Notes: a model not told the origin generated them from the sequence alone. DNA of 8,855 nucleotides from an uncultured Streptococcus sp. (GCF_943912555.1 NZ_CALTUR010000080.1:1-8855); one strand, 5' to 3'. Numbered from the stretch's first letter, positions 1 through 8,640 are shown. Made by a program: numbers and translations.

Positions 1-68
1 ATAAAATATTAGTTCATAATAGAAAATTCTGAGATTGAAGCAACAAAGAGTCCAGTCTTTATAAACCA

Positions 69-99
69 AAAGAGGTCAATGTTCGCCATCAACCTCTTT
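69..99 (-). terminator. Hairpin terminator after the choline-binding protein gene
   Basis: Bases 69-76 (AAAGAGGT) and 92-99 (ACCTCTTT) are a perfect 8-base inverted repeat. Read as minus-strand RNA, the stem continues inward through two G-U and three Watson-Crick pairs (77-81 with 87-91) to a 5-base GCGAA loop, giving about 13 pairs. It lies 65 bases past the stop codon at 165. The downstream arm ends in UUUU but there is no long U run, so it is a good hairpin with a modest tail. It could also work for a convergent gene entering from the left, where T-rich sequence follows at 107-118. The rest of 1-164 is AT-rich and I see no gene in it. Confidence 0.6.
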
Positions 100-164
100 C
101 TGATAGTTTATTCTTTTTGGGATAAGTAAGATGAATACTTTACCTATGACTTGCTATTTTCAGC

Positions 165-1361
165 CTAGTTTACCCACTCACCATTGCCATTTACATTATA
201 ACCATCTGGTGTTGTTGTGTTCACAGCCAAAGCTCCTGAACCATATGCATAGTACCAGTATTGACCAACTTTAAACCAACCTGTCTTCATGATACCTGAT
301 TGATCAAGATAATACCAAGTACCATTTTCCTTATACCAGCCTGTCTTCATAGCTCCTGAGCCATCAAAGTAGAACCATCTGCTACCATCTGTTCCCCAGC
401 CTGTAAACATCGCACCTGAATTATCAAGGAAATACCATGTTCCATCAACTTCTACAAATCCAGTCTGCATGACACCTAAATCATTCAAGTAGTACCATTT
501 ACCACCTGTTTTCACCCAGCCTGTCTTCACATCACCAGACTCATAAAAATACCATTTTCCATTAGACTTTACCCAGCCAGACTGACTAGATGTAGATGTT
601 CTAAAATCTTTCAGCGGTTTTTCTACAACCGTAGCTTTACTTTTAACTGTTGAAAGATTTGATGCAGTCACTTCTGTATACTGAATAGCAGAACCATATC
701 CACCAGCCAATTCCTCTGAAGAAGCATCATCACCTAAAGCTATAGAAATCGTTGCCACTTTCTGAGAACTAGCTGCATTTCTAAAAGCCGCAAGCCCCAC
801 ATAGGTAAATTTAGAATTGATCAGAACCTCATAATAACCTGTAAATTCTTTAGATGTTCCACCTTTCTTTTTCGCTACATAATTCGCCTTCTCAGCATGC
901 CAGTTTTCAATTGCTTTTAGAAAACCTTCATAGTTCACATCTAAAGCTTCTCCTCTTATATTATTACTAGATGGAAAAGCAGTCCAGATTTCTTTCGTAG
1001 AAAGACGCTCAGGTTTCAGAGTTACTGACACCTCAGTAGCGCGTACAAAAGCAGTTTTCTCAAGATCAGTAGACCATTTGATAGGGACATACTTATCTAC
1101 CAAACCTTCATCAGCTGCTTCCTTACGAATCTTATTGATTGCATCCAAAATAGCTTGTTTATCTGGGGTTAAAAATTCTCCCTTAATCCCAACTAAAACA
1201 TTGCCACTAGAAGGATTTAACACTTCAGAACTCAAAACATTTTCATTTCTACCATCAGCAGATTGTGTTGCCACCAATCTGTCATTAGCAAAAACATCAG
1301 TTGTCAAAACTGCTCCAGCCAAGGTCAAAGCCAAGGCGCTAGCAAATACAATTTTCTTCAT
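165..1361 (-). CDS. Secreted choline-binding protein with a CAP/SCP-like domain
   Basis: 398 residues. Residues 1-25 form a signal peptide (MKK, hydrophobic core, VFA cleavage site before N26). Residues about 67-215 resemble the bacterial CAP/SCP (PR-1-like) domain, seen in a helix with INKIRKEA, IKWSTDLEKTAFVRATE, GEAL (137-140), IENWHAEKANY (151-161) and TGYYEVLI (174-181). A Ser/Thr/Lys linker leads to six choline-binding repeats (261-379) and a short C-terminal tail. The protein should be exported and held non-covalently on the phosphocholine of teichoic acids. The usual CAP histidines look replaced (P117 for the H of HxRP, Y176 for the H of TGHY), while E138 and E157 remain, so a metal-dependent role is doubtful. 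AAAGGAG at 1367-1373 sits 5 bases before the ATG. It may be a longer relative of a pneumococcal Cbp such as CbpI, found near this locus in some strains; I cannot confirm that here. The CAP function is unknown. Confidence 0.88.
   Translation of the reverse strand: MKKIVFASALALTLAGAVLTTDVFANDRLVATQSADGRNENVLSSEVLNPSSGNVLVGIKGEFLTPDKQAILDAINKIRKEAADEGLVDKYVPIKWSTDLEKTAFVRATEVSVTLKPERLSTKEIWTAFPSSNNIRGEALDVNYEGFLKAIENWHAEKANYVAKKKGGTSKEFTGYYEVLINSKFTYVGLAAFRNAASSQKVATISIALGDDASSEELAGGYGSAIQYTEVTASNLSTVKSKATVVEKPLKDFRTSTSSQSGWVKSNGKWYFYESGDVKTGWVKTGGKWYYLNDLGVMQTGFVEVDGTWYFLDNSGAMFTGWGTDGSRWFYFDGSGAMKTGWYKENGTWYYLDQSGIMKTGWFKVGQYWYYAYGSGALAVNTTTPDGYNVNGNGEWVN
222..581 (-). repeat. Six tandem choline-binding (CW_binding) repeats
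   Basis: This segment encodes residues 261-380 of the secreted protein as six units of about 20 residues following the pattern (T)GW-K--G-WYYL--SG-M. Unit starts are near residues 261, 280, 300, 320, 340 and 360. The paired aromatics of adjacent units (such as W263, W270, Y271) are the type that form choline-binding pockets. Units 2-6 are regular. Unit 3 has GF instead of GW. Unit 4 has a divergent loop (GTDGSRWFYFDG). The last unit runs into a non-repeat tail ending in GEWVN. Six units is enough for cell-wall binding in known pneumococcal Cbps. Confidence 0.93.
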
Positions 1362-1408
1362 CTTTTCTCCTTTTATCCTCTAGATAGGACAGGTATTTTC
1401 ACTATTAG

Positions 1409-1417
1409 ATTATATCA
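1409..1417 (-). promoter_or_regulatory. Extended -10 promoter for the choline-binding protein gene
   Basis: On the minus strand the sequence reads TGATATAAT, a perfect extended -10 (TGn then TATAAT), with the TATAAT at 1409-1414. It is about 48 bases before the ATG at 1361. No good -35 is present at 17 bases (GGGCAA), which is common for extended -10 promoters in streptococci. It implies that this gene is transcribed separately from galM, whose stop is 82 bases further upstream. No clear terminator separates the two, so read-through is also possible. Confidence 0.6.
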
Positions 1418-1496
1418 TATTCCCCTACTATTTGCCCATTTCTACTAATGTCATGAGGTAAATAAAACTCACCCCGAAAAGTAGAATCTTCATCCT

Positions 1497-2534
1497 TTAT
1501 TTCACAACAAGTTCATAACGTGTCTTACTGGTGAAGGTTTGACCGGCTTTGAGAATAACTTGGTCTTTGAGATCACTGTGAATAGCATCTGGTAAAGCTT
1601 GCGCTTCAAGGGCAATCCCATTGTGCTGTACCATTGGCCGACCTCCTATAATGACACTCTCATCCACAAAGTTTGCTGTGTAGACCACAAAGCAAGGAGC
1701 CTCTGTCTTGAAAAGCAGGAAGCGACCTGAGTTTTGGTCATAAAGGAATCCAGCATTATCATGACCTGCAGGAAGAGCAAATGGATGATCCAAACCAGAT
1801 ACCAGCTGGATTTGCTCATCTTCCTCTGCAAAGATATCCTTCAACAAGGCACCATTGTAGATGTGTTTCACCACATCACGATTGGCATCTGGTGTTTTGA
1901 CCGGAACACCGTCGGGAGCGATTGGATAAATGCCCTCAGTATTTAACTGGAAGACATGGCGATCAATCGTCTGCGTGAAATCACCAGACAAGTTGAAATA
2001 ACTGTGGTTGGTTGGATTGACCAGCGTATCCTGATCGGTTGTTACCTTGTAGCTGATTTCATAGGCACCAGTTTCTTCCAAGTGATAACTGATCCAAATC
2101 TTAAGATTTGCAGGAAATCCTCCTGTTCCATCTGTACGCTCTGTGTAGAGGGTCAAACCATGGTCGCTCACTTCAACCAATTCAAACAAGCTCGAATCCC
2201 AACCTGTTGAGCCACTGTGGTTACAGTTGCTAGCATTGTTGACCTCAAGGTCATAGGTCTTGCCATTAAGCTCAAAGGTCGCACCTGCGATACGACCTGC
2301 CACAGGACCTACACTTGCTCCATGCTTGGGGCTATTGCCTACATAGCTGTCAAAATCATCAAATCCCAAGATAACATTGGCAAAATTTCCAGCCTTGTCA
2401 GGTGTGACATAGCGCAAGATGGTCGCACCATAAGTCATAACCTCAAGCTGGTAGCCACCGTCCGTCTCAAAGCGATAGGCCAAGACGTCCTTGCCCTCAA
2501 CATTTCCAAATACACGCTCTGTATATGCTTTCAT
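1497..2534 (-). CDS. galM: Aldose 1-epimerase (galactose mutarotase)
   Basis: 345 residues, normal length for GalM. It interconverts beta- and alpha-D-galactose (and glucose) in the cytoplasm, supplying alpha-galactose to galactokinase of the Leloir pathway. Family motifs are intact: GPVAGRIAG (76-84, R81), NNASNCNHSGSTGWDS with H106, NPTNHSYFNL with H177 as the likely general acid, GLDHPF with D249, and IALEAQALPD with E310 as the likely catalytic base. The start is supported by AAAAGGAG at 2541-2548, 6 bases upstream of the ATG. It is last in the galactoside operon, separated from agaS by a BOX element and a hairpin. Its place here fits a pathway in which a beta-galactosidase releases beta-galactose that must be mutarotated. 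No signal peptide. Confidence 0.95.
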   Translation of the reverse strand: MKAYTERVFGNVEGKDVLAYRFETDGGYQLEVMTYGATILRYVTPDKAGNFANVILGFDDFDSYVGNSPKHGASVGPVAGRIAGATFELNGKTYDLEVNNASNCNHSGSTGWDSSLFELVEVSDHGLTLYTERTDGTGGFPANLKIWISYHLEETGAYEISYKVTTDQDTLVNPTNHSYFNLSGDFTQTIDRHVFQLNTEGIYPIAPDGVPVKTPDANRDVVKHIYNGALLKDIFAEEDEQIQLVSGLDHPFALPAGHDNAGFLYDQNSGRFLLFKTEAPCFVVYTANFVDESVIIGGRPMVQHNGIALEAQALPDAIHSDLKDQVILKAGQTFTSKTRYELVVK

Positions 2535-2568
2535 TCTGTTCTCCTTTTACTATTTCTCTCAAGCAAAC

Positions 2569-2602
2569 AAACCATAGAAAGCCTACTGACAATCTATGGT
2601 TT
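2569..2602 (-). other. Hairpin in the galM leader (possible attenuator or weak terminator)
   Basis: Bases 2569-2578 (AAACCATAGA) and 2593-2602 (TCTATGGTTT) are a perfect 10-base inverted repeat around a 14-base loop. In minus-strand RNA the stem is followed by GUUUGCUUG, which is only partly U-rich. It sits between the BOX element and the galM ribosome-binding site. It could terminate part of the transcription coming from agaS, or act as an mRNA processing or stability structure. A TTGACA at 2626-2631 lies upstream, but its spacing-matched -10 (TCAGAT) is poor, so I do not call a promoter. Low stem GC content makes strong termination doubtful. Confidence 0.45.
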
Positions 2603-2650
2603 ATCTGATAATTTACAAATCCTCTTGTCAAAAATTCATAAACACTGTCT

Positions 2651-2758
2651 TATACTCAATGAAAATCAAAGAGCAAACTAGGAAGCTAGCCACAGGCTGT
2701 ACTTGAGTACGGCAAGGCGACGCTGACGTGGTTTGAATTTGATTTTCGAAGAGTCTTA
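2651..2758 (-). repeat. BOX element, A-C form (no boxB)
   Basis: The left part, TATACTCAATGAAAATC onward (2651 to about 2700), is the complement of boxC. The right part (about 2701-2758) holds GTACGGCAAGGCGACGCTGA followed by CGTGGTTTG and ends ATTTTCGAAGAGT; this is the complement of boxA and contains the BOX-PCR primer sequence almost intact. No 45-base boxB unit lies between. The outer ends are complementary (TACTC...GAAAATC against GATTTTCGAAGAGT), so the transcript can fold into a long stem. A small internal hairpin, GTACT-TG-AGTAC, sits at 2699-2710. The A to C direction is that of the operon. The boxA end touches the agaS stop codon (2756-2758). GTCTTA occurs at both edges (2647-2652 and 2753-2758). 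Confidence 0.93.
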
Positions 2759-3922
2759 CTTTTGATATTCGTGGATGATAACACCTTGTACCACACGGTT
2801 TACGGTACCTGTAGGAGACGGTGTATCTGGTTTATTTTCTACCTTGAGTGAAGTCAATAGGGCAAAGAGTTGGGCATAAACGATATAAGGGAAGACACGG
2901 TAAATATCATTCAAGACACCGCCACAACCAAGGGCCACTTCTTTGACATTTTCAAGACCAAAGGCTTGATCACTCAAAAGCACAACACGGCGAGCAATCT
3001 GATCACCAGCAACTTCACGAACCAAGTCCAAGTCGTACTTACGAGTGTAGTCTGTCGTTGTACCAAAGACCAAAACAACTGTATCTTCGTTGATAAGAGA
3101 TTTTGGACCGTGACGGAAGCCAACTGGGCTTTCATACATAGTCGCAACTTGACCAGCAGTCAGTTCTAAAATCTTGAGCTGAGCTTCATGAGCAAGTCCA
3201 AAGAATGGACCAGCACCTAGATAGATGACACGGTTAAAGTCTAAATCAACAAGCTCTTTGACATCTTCTGCATTGTCTAAAACTTTACGTGCAAGACTAG
3301 ATACAACTTCAAAACGTTCAGCTTTCACAGCAAATTCTGTAGGATCAAAGACCAAGAGAGCTGTCAACATCATAGACGTAAAGCTAGAAGTCATGGCAAA
3401 TCCAGCATCATTGGAAACAGCTGGTTGCAAAAGCAAGAGATTGCGGTCATCCCCATGAGCTTGAAGAGCCAGTTTACCATCTGCTGCACACGTAATCGTC
3501 ACTTGATAGAGCTCATCCACCAAGGCTTTTGCCAAATCAACAGTCGCCACACTTTCAGGCGAGTTCCCACTACGAGCAAAAGATACAAGGACAGTCGCTA
3601 CATCTTTTTTCAAATAGGTTTCTGGATTGGCAACAATATCTGTGGTCGCAATAGCATTGAAATTCCATTTGCGTTCATCGTAGACTTCCTTAAAGTAAGG
3701 TACCAAGGTATCTCCCACATAAGCAGAAGTCCCAGCACCTGTCAAGATAACCTTGATATAGTCATGTTTATCAGCAATTCCTTGTAGAAAGGCTGCAATT
3801 TCTTCACGTTTTGCTTGATAAGATTCAAAAGCTTCTTTCCATACATCAGGTTGTTGGTAGATTTCACGTGTAGTGATTTCTGCACCCAATTCAATCAAGT
3901 CTTCTTTTGTATAATGTAACAT
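2756..3922 (-). CDS. agaS: AgaS-type sugar isomerase/deaminase (tandem SIS domains)
   Basis: 388 residues, full length for AgaS. It has two SIS (sugar isomerase) domains. The first carries VILTGAGTSAYVGD (58-71) and SFARSGNSPESVA (114-126). The second carries YLGAGPFFGLAHEAQLKILE (234-253) and ESPVGFRHGPKSL (264-276). A conserved tail with PSPTGTVNRVVQGV spans 368-381. It is often annotated as tagatose-6-phosphate ketose/aldose isomerase; the E. coli protein acts as a galactosamine-6-phosphate deaminase/isomerase, which I consider the likelier role. Cytoplasmic, with no signal peptide. The start is set by GAGGG at 3928-3932, 5 bases before the ATG. It follows the PTS genes after a gap holding a BOX element and a strong hairpin. 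Its stop codon is shared with the edge of the next BOX element. Confidence 0.93.
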   Translation of the reverse strand: MLHYTKEDLIELGAEITTREIYQQPDVWKEAFESYQAKREEIAAFLQGIADKHDYIKVILTGAGTSAYVGDTLVPYFKEVYDERKWNFNAIATTDIVANPETYLKKDVATVLVSFARSGNSPESVATVDLAKALVDELYQVTITCAADGKLALQAHGDDRNLLLLQPAVSNDAGFAMTSSFTSMMLTALLVFDPTEFAVKAERFEVVSSLARKVLDNAEDVKELVDLDFNRVIYLGAGPFFGLAHEAQLKILELTAGQVATMYESPVGFRHGPKSLINEDTVVLVFGTTTDYTRKYDLDLVREVAGDQIARRVVLLSDQAFGLENVKEVALGCGGVLNDIYRVFPYIVYAQLFALLTSLKVENKPDTPSPTGTVNRVVQGVIIHEYQK

Positions 3923-3946
3923 CGATTCCCTCTTTTTCTATTAAAT

Positions 3947-3975
3947 ATGGGAATGGGAGTAAGCCCCATTCCCAT
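3947..3975 (-). terminator. Strong GC-rich hairpin upstream of agaS
   Basis: Bases 3947-3957 (ATGGGAATGGG) and 3965-3975 (CCCATTCCCAT) form a perfect 11-base inverted repeat with a 7-base loop; a G-U pair in minus-strand RNA extends it to 12 pairs. It ends 24 bases before the agaS ATG, next to the ribosome-binding site. The minus strand continues AUUUAAUAG, a weak U tract, so it may be a leaky intrinsic terminator that lowers agaS-galM expression relative to the PTS genes. An mRNA-stabilising or processing hairpin is the alternative. The flank 3976-4022 has possible -10-like sequence (TATAGA, with GTGAAA 17 bases earlier) but nothing convincing. Confidence 0.5.
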
Positions 3976-4022
3976 GTATATTCTATATAAAATGCTCTAA
4001 CGATTTTCACGTTGTCACATCG

Positions 4023-4220
4023 TATACTCAATGAAAATCAAAGAGCAAACTAGGAAACTAGCCGCAGGTTGCTCAAAGCACTGCTTTGAGGTTGCAGATA
4101 AAACTGACGAAGTCAGCTCAAAACACTGTTTTGAGGTTGTGGATAAAACTGACAAAGTCAGTAACCATACCTACGGCAAGGCTACACTAGTATGGTTTAA
4201 AGAGATTTTCGAAGAGTATT
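4023..4220 (-). repeat. BOX element, A-B-B-C form
   Basis: The complement of boxC is at 4023-4071 (TATACTCAATGAAAATC...), followed by two 45-base boxB units, and the complement of boxA is at 4162-4220 (CTACGGCAAGGC...ATTTTCGAAGAGTATT). The A to C direction follows transcription, as in the other copy. The boxA half has diverged in its middle (CTACACTAGTATGG in place of the usual GACGCTGACGTGG), suggesting an older copy. The transcript would fold into a long stem-loop with the boxB hairpins inside. The boxA end overlaps the stop codon of the PTS IIA gene (4219-4221). BOX elements are non-coding, MITE-like repeats typical of pneumococci and can affect expression of neighbouring genes. Confidence 0.95.
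4072..4161 (-). repeat. Two tandem 45-base boxB units
   Basis: Units at 4072-4116 and 4117-4161 both follow CTCAAA-CACTG-TTTGAGGTTG, then ...GATAAAACTGAC-AAGTCAG. Each contains a hairpin: CTCAAAGCA with TGCTTTGAG in the first, and CTCAAAACA with TGTTTTGAG in the second. The A/G changes in one arm are matched by compensating changes in the other, so pairing is kept. A second short pair, CTGAC and GTCAG, closes each unit. The copy number of boxB varies between strains and loci. Confidence 0.93.
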
Positions 4221-4623
4221 ATTCATCTTCGTCATCATCGAAGCCTGCTAACAGGTCATTGACTTTCACAATGCTTTCTGCAGCACGGCTCTTGTAGTCC
4301 GCATCTGCGCCTGTAAGGCTCGCATTGATAAATTCAATCACCATTGGAAGATTCATCCCTGCGTAAAGGTCAATATCACGACCTTCCATAATCAAACGGC
4401 TTACCACATTACATGGTGTTCCACCGAGAAGATCCGCAAAGACTAAGAAATCATCCAATCCTTCAATAGCAGCTTCAAATTTTGCAGTAAATTCTTCTGG
4501 GCCATCTTCTGGAAGAAGAGCCACTGCATGAATATTGTCTTGTGGACCCATGATCATTTCAGTGCTACCTTTAAGTTCCTCACAGAAGCGACCATGACTC
4601 ACCAAAATTAATGATTTCGTCAT
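4219..4623 (-). CDS. gadF: PTS mannose-family IIA component
   Basis: 134 residues, a stand-alone EIIA of the mannose/fructose/sorbose family. H10 in LILVSHG is the phospho-acceptor from HPr, and FADLLGGTPCN (62-72) is the conserved active-site loop. It passes phosphate to the IIB protein encoded upstream. Cytoplasmic. It starts 3 bases after the IID stop with only a weak GGGTG upstream, so translation is probably coupled to IID. The protein ends in a very acidic tail (FDDDEDE), and its TAA overlaps the start of a BOX element. The name follows the gadVWEF naming I recall for this pneumococcal PTS; agaF or 'PTS IIA' is used elsewhere. Function is certain at family level; the exact sugar is inferred from context. 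Confidence 0.92.
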   Translation of the reverse strand: MTKSLILVSHGRFCEELKGSTEMIMGPQDNIHAVALLPEDGPEEFTAKFEAAIEGLDDFLVFADLLGGTPCNVVSRLIMEGRDIDLYAGMNLPMVIEFINASLTGADADYKSRAAESIVKVNDLLAGFDDDEDE

Positions 4624-4626
4624 AAA

Positions 4627-5448
4627 TTATGCACCCATTCCAAGTACAAATTTACCAAAGGCAGAAAGAGCCAAAGCAAGTACGATAATAATACCGATAG
4701 CTTTAGTAGAGTTCATACCTTTCTTACCAAGCAACCAGAAGATAAAGGCAGTAAAGATTGCTGGAAGCAAACGTGGGAAGATTTGGTTCAAGATGTCTTG
4801 GAAGTCAATCATCTTTTCACCGATTGGCAATTTGTAAGAAATTTCAAAGTTGATCATTGTTGCTACAAGAGCACCCATCATGAAGACACCAAGTACAGAT
4901 GCAGCGTCAATCAAAGCTGTCAAAGTACTTTGCATGTTGTTGATAAGGTTAACCCCTTCTTTGTAGGCAAATTCCAATTGTTTCCAACGGAAGATGTCAT
5001 ACGCTACTGCAACTGCGATCCAAAGGAAGATACCCCATGGTTGGCCAGCGATAGCCATAGTTGCTGCGATAGATCCCATGATAGCAGGTACAAGTGAACC
5101 AAAGATTGTATCTCCAAGAGGAGCGAATGGTCCCATCAAACCTGTCTTAATACCGTTAACGGCATCTTTTGAACCTACACCATCTTTTTCTTCCATGGCA
5201 AGGTCAAAACCAGCGATAATTGTGTGGAAGAATGGTGAAGTATTGAAGAATTGAGTATGAACTTTCATCATTTCTTTCAATTCAGGAGTTCCATCCCCAT
5301 ACATTTTACGCAATTGAGGCAAGATCATGTAAAGGTAACCAGAAGCTTGCATACGTTCGTAGTTCCAACCTAATTGGAAAGTAAACAAGCTACGTTTGTT
5401 GATTTGATTAAAATCTTCTTTTGTTAGTTTGTAATTAGAATTCGTCAT
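4627..5448 (-). CDS. gadE: PTS mannose-family IID membrane component
   Basis: 273 residues when started at the ATG at 5446-5448. EIID of the mannose family, forming the sugar-translocating unit with IIC. Characteristic segments are FNTSPFFHTIIAG (68-80) and GLMGPFAPLGDTIF (103-116). Hydrophobic stretches lie near 117-150, 183-201, 227-241 and 250-270, the last ending close to the C-terminus. A longer reading from a GTG at 5461-5463 adds five residues but has no ribosome-binding site at a usable distance, whereas GGGG at 5458-5461 is 9 bases before the ATG. The start overlaps the end of IIC by 14 bases, so the two are probably translationally coupled. The substrate is likely galactose, galactosamine or a beta-1,3-galactoside, by neighbourhood only. 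Confidence 0.92.
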   Translation of the reverse strand: MTNSNYKLTKEDFNQINKRSLFTFQLGWNYERMQASGYLYMILPQLRKMYGDGTPELKEMMKVHTQFFNTSPFFHTIIAGFDLAMEEKDGVGSKDAVNGIKTGLMGPFAPLGDTIFGSLVPAIMGSIAATMAIAGQPWGIFLWIAVAVAYDIFRWKQLEFAYKEGVNLINNMQSTLTALIDAASVLGVFMMGALVATMINFEISYKLPIGEKMIDFQDILNQIFPRLLPAIFTAFIFWLLGKKGMNSTKAIGIIIVLALALSAFGKFVLGMGA

Positions 5449-6340
5449 CTTCGATTTCCCCACTTTCTGATGGTGTAGAAGGTGCTACCACAGCTACTTT
5501 TTGGCTATTTTTGAAGTGAAGCACTGCAAGGAAGATACCTACGATAGAGATACCAATCATAGACAAACCTTTAAAGTTGTTCACGAAACCAATTTTTTCA
5601 GCCACATCTTTAGGTAGAGTACCTACGATACCAGCAACAGCGCCACCAAGACCTGTTACGTATGAGTAAAGAACAGTCAACATAGCTGTCAAACCGAATC
5701 CCATAGCAAGGTAGTGAAGGTTACGTTTAACTGGAAGGTAACGAAGCAAGATTGCAAATCCAAGACCTGGAAGCATACGTCCTGCAAGTGTCAAACCATC
5801 TGCAACCCATTGGTATTCTTTAACGAAGTCTACGACTGATTGTACAAAGGCACCACCAAAGGCAAGCGCGAAGAAGACTGGAAGGGCACGAGATAGAGCC
5901 CAAGGAATCGCACCAAGTAGGTAGTTGCGTTCAATACCTTTGTAGTCAAAGCGTTCGATTGCAGCATCCACACGGTGAGCAAAGAAAGTAGTTGTCATAC
6001 GTCCAAGAACGTCGAAGTAAGTCAAGAGAGCTGCTACTGGCACAGCGATTGTTGTAATCGCAAGTGCTGTATCAATTCCTTGTGAAACAGAGAAGGCTGT
6101 CGCAAGAACCGCACCAGAAGTTGCGTCGATACGAGAAGCACCACCGAAGGTACCAACCCCAAGAACGAACAGTTGCAAGTTACCACCGATAAGCAGACCA
6201 GTAGTCACATCTCCCATGATTAAACCAGTAATGAAACCAGCAAATACAGGGGAACCTGCAGATGAAACGATCGTCAACTCATCACAGATTTGATAAGCTG
6301 AGTACAAAGTGAGAAGTAAAATTTGCCACCATTGTATCAT
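5435..6340 (-). CDS. gadW: PTS mannose-family IIC membrane permease
   Basis: 301 residues, EIIC of the mannose/sorbose family. It is a polytopic membrane protein with hydrophobic segments through most of its length and the conserved IGGNLQLFVLGVGTFGGA block (51-68) near the sugar path. With IID it carries the sugar across the membrane while IIB phosphorylates it. The start has an ideal ribosome-binding site, AGGAGGT at 6348-6354, 7 bases from the ATG. The gene follows IIB after 26 bases. The C-terminal 20 residues form a hydrophilic Ser/Pro/acid-rich tail (ending GEIEDDEF) that is probably cytoplasmic. Also called agaW/agaC-like in other genomes. Confidence 0.93.
   Translation of the reverse strand: MIQWWQILLLTLYSAYQICDELTIVSSAGSPVFAGFITGLIMGDVTTGLLIGGNLQLFVLGVGTFGGASRIDATSGAVLATAFSVSQGIDTALAITTIAVPVAALLTYFDVLGRMTTTFFAHRVDAAIERFDYKGIERNYLLGAIPWALSRALPVFFALAFGGAFVQSVVDFVKEYQWVADGLTLAGRMLPGLGFAILLRYLPVKRNLHYLAMGFGLTAMLTVLYSYVTGLGGAVAGIVGTLPKDVAEKIGFVNNFKGLSMIGISIVGIFLAVLHFKNSQKVAVVAPSTPSESGEIEDDEF
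5458..5461 (-). promoter_or_regulatory. Ribosome-binding site that sets the IID start
   Basis: GGGG (within GTGGGGAAATC on the minus strand) lies 9 bases before the ATG at 5446-5448, inside the 3' end of the IIC gene. The alternative GTG at 5461-5463 overlaps this motif and has only AGAAA directly next to it, so initiation at the ATG is favoured. Confidence 0.55.
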
Positions 6341-6366
6341 AACAATGACCTCCTAAAAATTTTTTC

Positions 6367-8627
<2,261 letters not shown>

Positions 8628-8634
8628 TTTACTA

Positions 8635-8640
8635 CCTTCT
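8635..8640 (-). promoter_or_regulatory. Ribosome-binding site of bgaC
   Basis: AGAAGG lies 7 bases before the ATG at 8625-8627 and inside the six extra codons of the longer TTG-started reading. This placement supports the 595-residue form over the 601-residue form. Confidence 0.7.

Noticed and set aside
1078..1448. Plus-strand open frames opposite the 5' end of the choline-binding protein gene
   Set aside because: They mirror the signal peptide and CAP-domain codons of the real gene and have no start signals of their own.
2603..2631. Possible galM promoter using TTGACA at 2626-2631
   Set aside because: The -10 at correct spacing (TCAGAT) matches only three of six consensus positions, and the predicted start would fall inside the hairpin.
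2217..2681. Plus-strand open frame of 154 codons opposite galM
   Set aside because: It is antisense to the intact galM gene, runs into non-coding sequence, has no ribosome-binding site and resembles no protein I know.
4072..4161. Tandem units that might suggest a small CRISPR-like array
   Set aside because: The two 45-base units abut with no unique spacers and match pneumococcal boxB.
4031..4297. Plus-strand open frame of 88 codons with two similar blocks (SKHCFEV-DKTD)
   Set aside because: Its repeats are simply the 45-base boxB units read in one frame, and its end runs antisense through the PTS IIA gene. It has no ribosome-binding site. BOX elements are non-coding; such frames are often mis-annotated as hypothetical proteins.
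5449..5463. GTG start adding five residues to PTS IID
   Set aside because: No ribosome-binding site lies upstream of the GTG, while the GGGG overlapping it is correctly placed for the ATG at 5446-5448.
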